Positions 1 through 5,375 of a stretch of 6,571 nucleotides of DNA are shown here, piece after piece. Under the pieces are notes generated by a model that had not been told where the DNA came from, made no database searches, and saw only the letters and a list, made by a program, of their open reading frames with translations. The translations under genes and the position numbers were made by a program. How positions within the stretch are numbered: position 1 is the stretch's first letter; each line of letters starts with the position of its first letter. Source of the DNA: Planctomycetaceae bacterium. Lineage in GTDB: Bacteria; Planctomycetota; Planctomycetia; Pirellulales; UBA1268. Location: contig CANHYS010000120.1 in assembly GCA_947464585.1 (NCBI GenBank), positions 1-6,571 of the forward strand, given 5' to 3'.

Positions 1-1
1 C

Positions 2-232
2 AAGGGGCCGCAGTGCCGGTCGAGCATCATCAAGGGCGTCTTCACCTCGCGGCCCGAGTTTGGATCGGTGAGCGGACCGGTGATCGTGGACGTGGAGGGA
101 TCTGAGCAACATCCGGATAAGGAGTTTCCCGTGCCGCTCTTCCCCCGCTACACCTTCAAGACGGAAATTCCTAAGGGCAAGGCCACGCTCGACATCGTCG
201 TGCCCGAGAACGCTGGGAAGCCGAAGCGATAG
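2..232 (+). CDS. 3' end of an unrecognised protein (partial)
   Basis: An open frame enters from the left edge and ends at TAG 230-232, giving the last 76 residues of a protein whose start lies outside the window. I do not recognise the family. The visible part is mostly alternating hydrophobic and polar residues with several Gly/Pro turns (for example SGPVIVDVEG, then KATLDIVVPEN close to the end), which suggests a beta-rich C-terminal domain. It has no membrane segment and ends in a basic PKR tail. The frame shares the G/C-ending codon preference of the genes downstream and has no internal stops, so it is very likely coding. A secreted or surface beta-sandwich protein is possible, but that is a guess from composition. 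The following gene starts about 120 bp later, so the two need not be cotranscribed. Confidence 0.7.
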   Translation, partial: KGPQCRSSIIKGVFTSRPEFGSVSGPVIVDVEGSEQHPDKEFPVPLFPRYTFKTEIPKGKATLDIVVPENAGKPKR

Positions 233-240
233 GCGGACCG

Positions 241-300
241 CGCTTCCTCTCAGGCTTTCCCTTCACTCGTTCACCTCGCCCTCGCCCCCCATTTCCCCCA
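241..300 (+). terminator. possible Rho-dependent terminator region (C-rich, G-poor)
   Basis: Just after the stop of the first gene, the 60 bases hold 32 C, 17 T, 5 A and only 6 G. This is a sharp departure from the balanced G and C of the surrounding coding DNA. C-over-G strand bias downstream of a stop codon is the usual signature of a Rho utilisation site. At its end CCCC (296-299) can pair with GGGG (304-307) across a 4-base loop, followed by TTT. That stem is too short to be a convincing intrinsic terminator. Function is inferred from composition only. Confidence 0.25.
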
Positions 301-354
301 GTTGGGGTTTCGTCCGTCGCCGTAAACCGGTATCCACTCTCGACGACCTGCGGT

Positions 355-1539
355 GTGTTTTTTCCCGAGTGGCGTTTCGTGGCGAAGTGGTTTCTCATCG
401 CCGGCCTGTTGGCAATCGCTCCGGCAGTGGCCGCTGAGGGGCCCGCTCTTCCTGCAGTCGATCCCACGGCCTCCGCGCCACTCGTAACCGCGCCTCTCGC
501 AGCGCCGGCGAGCCCCTACGCCGATCCCAGGATCGCGCTCCTCCCACCGATCGACTTCAACCTTGAGCAGGACGACTTCGCGAGCGAACCGCTCTCCGAC
601 GTCGATCCCGCCGCTGCCCGACCCGGCAATCGGCCTCGGAAGTCGGGCGGGCCGTTCGGTGGATCGGCCCCCTTCTCCATGGGCGGCTTCTGGGCGCCCG
701 CGGTGGCCGTGGACGGCCAGCCGGCGGAGCTTTCATTGAACGCGCAGTTTGCCCGCGTCGCCACGCCCCTGGCGGTTCCTGCCGAAGGCAAGCCGCTCTG
801 GATCGGCATCGCCAAATTCGGTCGGCTCGAAATCGCCACCGACGCGATGCTCCCAGACTCCGGGCAGCCCGTGCCCGACCAACTCTGGCTGGTCGAGACC
901 GGCTTCCTGCACAGCCGTCCGCTCGACGACGGGGGCAGCATCGGCGGCACGTTTCTCTTCGGATCGGCGAGCGATCGTCCCTATGCGGCAGGCCGCGATC
1001 TCACGCTGATGGCAGTCGGCTTCTACACACGGCCGGCGCGAAACGAACGCGATGAATGGAATTTCAGCCTCTTTTACTCTCCGACGTCGCAGCTTCCCTA
1101 TCCGTTGCCGGGCATCGCCTACGTCTGGCGACCCGATGAACGTTTCGAGGCCAAGATCGGCGTGCCGCCGTCGATCGAGTGGCGGCCCACCGACGACTGG
1201 ACCTTCTCCGTCAACTACTTTCCATTGGTCAACGTCAACGCTGTCGCCCGCCGTCGGCTCGCCGAGGGACTGTCGTTCCTGGCGTTCTACCGGACCGACA
1301 CCGAGATCTATTTCCTGGCCGACCGGCTGCAGGACGACGAACGGTTCTACGTCTTCGACCAGCGTGCCGCCGTGGGGCTCGAACGGGTGCTCGGTCGCGG
1401 CTTCGCGGTGGAGGCGATGGTCTCGTATCTGTTTGACCGCACGCTCTTCCAGGGCACGAATTTCTCGTCGGGCCGCACCGACGTGGTCCGCTACGATCCC
1501 GGCCTCGGCCTCTCGTTGCAGGTCCTCTGGAGACGGTGA
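355..1539 (+). CDS. exported DUF6268-like outer-membrane beta-barrel protein
   Basis: A 394-residue protein if translated from GTG 355. A second GTG at 379 (residue 9) gives a more compact signal peptide, and neither start has a clear Shine-Dalgarno sequence, so the start is uncertain. A signal peptide is evident: basic K11, a hydrophobic core at about 12-24, and likely cleavage after A26 or A27. Residues about 28-105 are a Pro/Ala/Asp-rich, low-complexity linker. From about 105 to the end are alternating amphipathic strands with aromatic belts. PLPGIAYVWRPDERF (about 250-264), a following WRPTDDW strand, and YFLADRLQDDERFY (about 319-332) resemble, from memory, DUF6268 proteins common in planctomycetes. 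The family has no established biochemical role; an outer-membrane barrel or porin-like role is inferred. The protein ends LWRR rather than in the classical terminal aromatic residue. It appears to be a single-gene unit, with gaps of about 120 and 150 bp on its two sides. Confidence 0.8.
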   Translation: MFFPEWRFVAKWFLIAGLLAIAPAVAAEGPALPAVDPTASAPLVTAPLAAPASPYADPRIALLPPIDFNLEQDDFASEPLSDVDPAAARPGNRPRKSGGPFGGSAPFSMGGFWAPAVAVDGQPAELSLNAQFARVATPLAVPAEGKPLWIGIAKFGRLEIATDAMLPDSGQPVPDQLWLVETGFLHSRPLDDGGSIGGTFLFGSASDRPYAAGRDLTLMAVGFYTRPARNERDEWNFSLFYSPTSQLPYPLPGIAYVWRPDERFEAKIGVPPSIEWRPTDDWTFSVNYFPLVNVNAVARRRLAEGLSFLAFYRTDTEIYFLADRLQDDERFYVFDQRAAVGLERVLGRGFAVEAMVSYLFDRTLFQGTNFSSGRTDVVRYDPGLGLSLQVLWRR

Positions 1540-1562
1540 GCCGGCAAGGCACGCCGCGTGAT

Positions 1563-1583
1563 GGCCCGGGGCCACCGGGAGCC
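1563..1583 (+). terminator. weak GC-rich hairpin after the beta-barrel gene
   Basis: CCCGG (1565-1569) pairs perfectly with CCGGG (1575-1579) around a 5-base loop. GG (1563-1564) can pair with CC (1582-1583) across a 2-base bulge. It lies 23 bases past the stop codon, where a terminator is expected, but no T-run follows it. Such stems also occur by chance in DNA this GC-rich, so this is a candidate only. Confidence 0.22.
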
Positions 1584-1623
1584 GCATTGGCTGGGATCGG
1601 TCCGTCGGTCGGGATCACGTTGC

Positions 1624-1653
1624 TTGCAACCGGCCCTCTACCAGCAGTATTCT
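1624..1653 (+). promoter_or_regulatory. possible sigma70-type promoter for the DUF1080-DUF983 unit
   Basis: TTGCAA (1624-1629) and TATTCT (1648-1653) are separated by 18 bases, and each matches 4 of 6 positions of the housekeeping consensus. They sit in an unusually AT-rich patch for this window, about 40 bases before the start codon at 1694. This is a pattern match only; no start-site data are available. Confidence 0.3.
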
Positions 1654-1684
1654 CGAAAGACTGTTCAGAAAACGACACCTTTTC

Positions 1685-1688
1685 GAGG
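1685..1688 (+). promoter_or_regulatory. ribosome binding site of the DUF1080 gene
   Basis: GAGG lies 5 bases before ATG 1694. It is one of the few clear Shine-Dalgarno matches in the window and favours ATG 1694 over the in-frame ATG at 1706. Confidence 0.55.
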
Positions 1689-1693
1689 CTTCC

Positions 1694-2503
1694 ATGACCA
1701 CCGATATGACTGCCGACCCATGCCGCCGATCGTCTCCAGGTTTGAAGGTAGCCGTGGTCGCAGCCATCGTCTGCGGCATCGTTTCGAATGCCATGCCCGT
1801 CGCCCGAGCCGAGGCGCCTGCCGCTGTTGCCTCGACCGCCCCGGTAGAGCCGGCCGGCATGCAGCCGCTCTTCGACGGCAAGGACCTCGATGGCTGGGAT
1901 GGTGATCCCCGGCTGTGGAGCGTGCGCGATGGCGTGATCCATGGCGAGACCACGCCCGAGAACGTGGCAGCCGGCAACACGTTCCTGATCTGGAAGGGAG
2001 GCGAGGTCGGCGACTTCGACCTGCGGCTCTCGTTCCGCTGCAACGCCACCAACAACTCCGGCATTCAATACCGCTCGAAGCACATCACCGACGACTCGGC
2101 AAAAAACAAATGGGTGGTCCGCGGCTACCAGCATGAAATCCGCAACGAAGAAACGTTTCCGAACGTGTCGGGCTTCATCTATGATGAAGGTGGCTCACGG
2201 GCGCGGATCTGCCAGGTGGGTGAGCAGGCCACCTGGGAGACCGAAGGAGGCAAGAAGGTGGCGACGACGCCGCTCATCGACCAGGCAGCCTTCAAGGACC
2301 TCATGAAGGTCGACGACTGGAACGACGTCGTGATCCGCGCTGAAGGCAACCATATCCGCCACTATTTGAACGGTCGGCTGATCCTCGACTTCACCGACAA
2401 CGATGCGAAGCGGGCGCTCGCCAAGGGCGTCTTGGCCCTGCAACTCCACGGCGGCAAGCCGATGTGGGCGGAGTACCGCAACATCCGCCTGAAACCGCTG
2501 TGA
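1694..2503 (+). CDS. secreted DUF1080 / 3-keto-disaccharide hydrolase domain protein
   Basis: A 269-residue protein starting at ATG 1694 behind GAGG. Residues 1-39 form a long signal peptide: a basic region with R11-R12, a hydrophobic core at about 19-34, and likely cleavage after the ARA ending at 39. The twin arginine is not followed by the hydrophobic residues typical of Tat, so Sec export is more likely. The mature part is one DUF1080 domain (PF06439) with its usual landmarks: LFDGKDLDGW (59-68), an edge strand GDFDLRLSFR, NNSGIQYRS (120-128), GYQHEIRN, SGFIYDEGGSR (159-169), WNDVVIRAEGN (from 209), YLNGRLILDF, and GVLALQLHGG near the end. The fold is a concanavalin-like jelly roll. Characterised members hydrolyse 3-keto-glycosides, but most planctomycete paralogues have unknown substrates. 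Length is normal for a single-domain member. The stop overlaps the likely start of the next gene. Confidence 0.92.
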   Translation: MTTDMTADPCRRSSPGLKVAVVAAIVCGIVSNAMPVARAEAPAAVASTAPVEPAGMQPLFDGKDLDGWDGDPRLWSVRDGVIHGETTPENVAAGNTFLIWKGGEVGDFDLRLSFRCNATNNSGIQYRSKHITDDSAKNKWVVRGYQHEIRNEETFPNVSGFIYDEGGSRARICQVGEQATWETEGGKKVATTPLIDQAAFKDLMKVDDWNDVVIRAEGNHIRHYLNGRLILDFTDNDAKRALAKGVLALQLHGGKPMWAEYRNIRLKPL

Positions 2504-3081
2504 GGCCGTCCGAGCCTTCCTCACGCTTTCGCGTTTTCTCTCGTGCCGCGCAGCTCCGCTGCCCGCAGTGCGGGATCGGCCCGCTCTTTCGCGGCTGGTT
2601 TCGCATGCACGATGCCTGCCCGCACTGCGGCTTCTCTTACGCGCGGGAGCCGGGCTTCTATCTCGGTTCGATCTATCTGAACTACGGCGCCACCGTGATC
2701 CTCACCGGGGCCCTCTACGCGGTCTTGGTGATGGGCCTGGGCCTCTCGAACGAAACGACGCTCGCCGTCTGCCTCGCCGCCGCGGTGCTCTGCCCGATCC
2801 TCTTCTTCCGCCACGCGCGGAGCTTCCTGCTCGCCCTCGACAGTTCGGTCAATCAGGACCAGGCACGCAGTGCGGAGGAAATCCACACGGATGCTGCGCC
2901 GACGGCGACCTTAAGCCAGCGCAAACTCGCCTCGCTCGCCTCCGACGACGGCCGGGCAGGCTGCGCGATGGGGGTGGCCCTCGCGATGATCCTCCTCTTC
3001 GGCCTCGGCATGGCGGCCGTCACGCTCTACTTCGCGGCCACCACCAGCACGCAGATGGAGCCCAGCGACGGGCTCGACTGA
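2500..3081 (+). CDS. DUF983-family zinc-ribbon membrane protein
   Basis: From GTG 2500 this is 193 residues. That GTG overlaps the TGA of the DUF1080 gene (GTGA), a typical translational-coupling arrangement. A GTG at 2464 would add 12 residues with no family-like content. Residues 21-44 carry two CxxC pairs, C21/C24 and C40/C43, framing LFRGWFRMHD. This is the zinc-ribbon-like head of DUF983 proteins. REPGFYLGSIYLNYG (49-63) follows and leads into membrane segment 1 (about 57-82), then segment 2 (about 88-112). After a hydrophilic stretch (about 114-152) there is a third hydrophobic segment (about 155-180), beyond the two-helix core I recall for the family. The function of DUF983 is not established. 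Cotranslation with a secreted hydrolase could be incidental. Confidence 0.85.
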   Translation: MRPSEPSSRFRVFSRAAQLRCPQCGIGPLFRGWFRMHDACPHCGFSYAREPGFYLGSIYLNYGATVILTGALYAVLVMGLGLSNETTLAVCLAAAVLCPILFFRHARSFLLALDSSVNQDQARSAEEIHTDAAPTATLSQRKLASLASDDGRAGCAMGVALAMILLFGLGMAAVTLYFAATTSTQMEPSDGLD

Positions 3082-3087
3082 AGTAGT

Positions 3088-3111
3088 CGCGGCGGAAAAC
3101 TGCCCGCCGTG
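3088..3111 (+). terminator. GC-rich hairpin between the DUF983 and sigma factor genes
   Basis: CGCGGCGG (3088-3095) pairs with CCGCCGTG (3104-3111) through eight pairs, one of them G-T, around an 8-base loop. It begins 7 bases past the stop at 3081. No T-run follows, so it is at best an imperfect intrinsic terminator. It also covers the distal GTG at 3109, which makes that codon an unlikely start for the sigma factor. Confidence 0.33.
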
Positions 3112-3213
3112 CCATGCAGCCATGATCCGCTGAAAACCAGCGTCGGCGACGGTTCGTGGCACTTTTCGCCCAGGCAGGCGAATAGAGTATGGCTCTTTTC
3201 ACTCCAGCGCCTC

Positions 3214-3807
3214 ATGCCCCGCCCCGCTGCCATGCCCAACCCAGACCGCCCCGACTCTGCAGCGGACCACGATAACGAACGCGGCGACGCGAGCGGTGGG
3301 CTCTTCGTGCAGCTGATCACGGCCAACCACGACCACCTGCGTCGCTATATCTACACGCTCCTGCCCCACGAGCAGGATGCGCAGGATGTGATGCAGGAGG
3401 TCTGCCTCACCCTGTCGCGAAAGTTTTCCGAATACGACCGCTCGCGGCCGTTCCTTCCCTGGGCCTGCGGCTTCGCCTACCTGAAGGTGCTGCAGCACCG
3501 CGATCGCAATCCGCGACGGACCGTCCTCCTGCCGGTGGAGGTGCTGGAACTGGTGGCCCGCGAACGCGAGGCCGAGGAGCCGGTGCTCGCGGAGCGGCTT
3601 GTGGCACTCGAGCGATGCCTCGCGAAGCTCGGCAGGGCCGACCGCGACCTCATCAAGGCCCGCTACATCGACCGGATTTCACCCGACGACATCGCCCGCC
3701 GGCTGGCCGTCAGCCGCCGTACGACGTTTCGCAATCTCGAACGCGTGCGCCGGCTGCTCTTCGACTGTGTCGGCCGAAGCTCACTCCTAGGAACCGAGGC
3801 CGTATGA
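3214..3807 (+). CDS. short sigma70-family (ECF-like) RNA polymerase sigma factor
   Basis: From ATG 3214 this gives 197 residues. The frame stays open upstream to GTG 3109, and ATG 3232 is also possible. None has a clear ribosome site; 3214 or 3232 fits the family length best, because sigma region 2 already begins at about residue 30. Region 2 (about 30-98) contains FVQLITANHDHLRRYIYTLL, the hallmark DAQDVMQEV (55-63), and FLPWACGFAYLKVLQHR (80-96). Region 4 (about 131-185) contains LGRADRDLIKARYIDRISPDDIARRLAVS and the recognition helix RRTTFRNLERVRR. There is no region 1.1 or 3. This matches the Rhodopirellula/Verrucomicrobium-type sigma factors of planctomycetes. It would direct RNA polymerase to a dedicated set of promoters. 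Its TGA overlaps the ATG of the anti-sigma-like gene (ATGA). The 132 bp before it contain no promoter I would trust. Confidence 0.9.
   Translation: MPRPAAMPNPDRPDSAADHDNERGDASGGLFVQLITANHDHLRRYIYTLLPHEQDAQDVMQEVCLTLSRKFSEYDRSRPFLPWACGFAYLKVLQHRDRNPRRTVLLPVEVLELVAREREAEEPVLAERLVALERCLAKLGRADRDLIKARYIDRISPDDIARRLAVSRRTTFRNLERVRRLLFDCVGRSSLLGTEAV
3796..3799 (+). promoter_or_regulatory. ribosome binding site fixing the anti-sigma gene start
   Basis: GAGG ends 4 bases before ATG 3804, and an AGGA lies slightly further upstream (3789-3792). Both are inside the 3' end of the sigma factor gene. They support starting the anti-sigma protein at 3804 and not at the in-frame ATG at 3615, whose translation is deep inside the sigma factor and looks like a shadow. 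Confidence 0.5.
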
Positions 3808-5375
3808 ACGACCAGCGCAACGACGCCGGCCTGCACGAGATCCTCTCCGCGGTCTGCGACGAGACGGCCACTGCCGAACAGATCGAACGCCTCGCGGAGA
3901 TACTGCGGTCGGATCCCGCCGCCCGGCGGTTCTACGTGCGGTATCTCGACATGCACGGCCGCCTGAGCACGCTCCCGGCCCTGGCGGACGACACAGCCGA
4001 TGCGCCCCATGCACAACGCATCCAAGCCTGGCGGTGGCCGGCGGTCTGGGGCGGGTTCGCCGCAGCGGTTGTGATCGCGGCCTTCCTGCTCGGCAGCCAG
4101 ATGCGGAAGCCCGTGGCTCCCGCTCCGGAGCAGACCACTGCTACGGTCCAGCCCTACGTGGCCACGATCATCGACGCCGGCCCAACATCGCTCCTCAACG
4201 GCAAGACGGCCACGCCCGGCGCACGGCTCGGCCCCGACCGCTTCCATCTGACAGGCGGCTCTTGCACGCTGCGGTTTGACGGCGGAGCGCAACTGTTCTT
4301 CGACGACGACGCCCGCTTCACGATCGTGTCGCGAAATGCCATTCACATCGACCAAGCGGCGTTTGCCTTCCGAGGCGACGTTACCTGCGAGGCGATCTCG
4401 ATCACCACGCCCCGCTCGACGCTCATCGACGTCGGCACCGAGTATTCAGCGGTGGTGAAGCCTGGCGCTGAGGATCTCCACGTGGTCAACGGCATGGTTC
4501 GCCGCACGCCCACTGGCGGCAGCACGGCGGCCGAACTTCTCCCTGCCAGGACCGGCCGATCATATGCCGGCCGCGAGGTCGGCGGCCGCACCATTGAGTT
4601 CGACCCGTCCCTCGCCGCCCGCGGTGCAGCGGTCGCTGCGACTCCCTCTCATGCACCTGTGGCACCGCTGGCTCAGGACCGTTTCGAGACCGACTCGCCG
4701 CAGATCGGACAGTCTGCCGGCGGCTCGGGCTGGAAGACGCCGTGGGTTTCCCACGCCGGGCTGCCGGAGTTTGCCATAGTGCGGCCGGGGCTCGCTAGCG
4801 ACTCGTCCGGAGCGATCGCGCATGCCGGCGGCGGCACGGCGGCCGCGCACCGGCGTCTGGCCAGCCCGATCGACCTCGGCACTGACGGCGTCTGGTACGT
4901 GCGGTATCTCGTCCGCAGGCCCGCCCCACAGGCCAACGATCCGAACATCGCGATGCTGGTGCTCCGCACTTATGGCCTCACGACCGAGGAGGAGATCGAG
5001 CGGCAGTCCGCCCTGCATCTGGCGGTGCACCGGACCGACGCGCTGACCGTGAAATTCGCGGGCCACAGCGTGCGGTCGGCGGTGCCGCAGCCCCCTGGCG
5101 AGACGTTCGCGATCGTGGCCAAGATCGTGGCGGGGCAAACGCAGCCTGACCAGATCTTCGCCTGCGTGCTCCCGGTGAGCAGGCTCGGCGACCGCGAGCC
5201 GCTGGAATGGGCGGTTGCCACCGACTGCATCGCCTCCGGCCACGTCTACGACCAGGTCTCCGTGGAGATCGTGAGCCAGGGAGAGGTACTCTTGGGCGAC
5301 ATCGCCATCGGCACCAGTTGGTCGAGCATCGCCGGCTGGTCGAGCAACACCGGCAGCACGGACGCATCGCCATGA
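3804..5375 (+). CDS. FecR-domain anti-sigma-like membrane protein with C-terminal lectin-like domain
   Basis: A 523-residue protein from ATG 3804. Residues 1-75 are helical and probably cytoplasmic: LHEILSAVCDETATAEQIERLAEIL, then FYVRYLDMHGRL (43-54). This is the N-terminal pattern seen in planctomycete anti-sigma proteins encoded next to such sigma factors. One membrane segment spans about 79-97 (PAVWGGFAAAVVIAAFLLG). A periplasmic FecR-like domain covers about 120-234, with its core ITTPRSTLIDVGTEYSAVV and LHVVNGMVRR at 200-234. From about 292 a beta-rich domain begins with DRFETDSPQIGQSAGGSGW and closes with LLGDIAIGTSW before 506. That framing recalls LamG/concanavalin-like domains of planctomycete surface proteins. 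Inferred role: hold the sigma factor inactive and release it upon an extracytoplasmic signal. The protein ends in a short tandem repeat and overlaps the next gene by ATGA. Sigma binding is inferred from context and not from a diagnostic motif. Confidence 0.85.
   Translation: MNDQRNDAGLHEILSAVCDETATAEQIERLAEILRSDPAARRFYVRYLDMHGRLSTLPALADDTADAPHAQRIQAWRWPAVWGGFAAAVVIAAFLLGSQMRKPVAPAPEQTTATVQPYVATIIDAGPTSLLNGKTATPGARLGPDRFHLTGGSCTLRFDGGAQLFFDDDARFTIVSRNAIHIDQAAFAFRGDVTCEAISITTPRSTLIDVGTEYSAVVKPGAEDLHVVNGMVRRTPTGGSTAAELLPARTGRSYAGREVGGRTIEFDPSLAARGAAVAATPSHAPVAPLAQDRFETDSPQIGQSAGGSGWKTPWVSHAGLPEFAIVRPGLASDSSGAIAHAGGGTAAAHRRLASPIDLGTDGVWYVRYLVRRPAPQANDPNIAMLVLRTYGLTTEEEIERQSALHLAVHRTDALTVKFAGHSVRSAVPQPPGETFAIVAKIVAGQTQPDQIFACVLPVSRLGDREPLEWAVATDCIASGHVYDQVSVEIVSQGEVLLGDIAIGTSWSSIAGWSSNTGSTDASP
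5319..5354 (+). repeat. 18-bp tandem duplication at the end of the anti-sigma gene
   Basis: Two adjacent 18-base units (5319-5336 and 5337-5354) differ at two positions. They encode WSSIAG (506-511) and WSSNTG (512-517), directly after the final strand of the C-terminal domain. The most likely origin is a small in-frame duplication that lengthened the tail. Confidence 0.75.

Noticed and set aside
733..1587. Long antisense open frame (284 codons) opposite the beta-barrel gene
   Set aside because: It mirrors the codon bias of the + strand gene, has no recognisable domain, and no ribosome site was seen. The + strand frame has a signal peptide and family motifs.
1694..1750. Tat signal (R11-R12) on the DUF1080 protein
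   Set aside because: The arginines are followed by SSPG and not by the hydrophobic residues of the twin-arginine consensus. An ordinary Sec signal with a long n-region fits better.
1235..2134. Antisense frame crossing the beta-barrel/DUF1080 gap
   Set aside because: It spans two well-supported + strand genes and the gap between them, and its translation is low-complexity Arg/Pro/Gly-rich sequence.
3112..3213. Promoter-like elements before the sigma factor (for example TATGGC at 3188)
   Set aside because: No -35 element with good spacing could be paired with it, and no ECF-type motif repeats elsewhere in the window to support autoregulation.
3615..3803. N-terminal extension of the anti-sigma protein from ATG 3615
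   Set aside because: The extra 63 residues are Arg/Pro-rich out-of-frame translation of the sigma factor's DNA-binding region. ATG 3804 has a GAGG and the ATGA overlap.
3933..4911. Identical 16-base stretch at 3933-3948 and 4896-4911 within the anti-sigma gene
   Set aside because: Both copies encode YVRYL in frame in unrelated domains, with no similarity on either side. Shared peptide plus strong codon bias explains the match.
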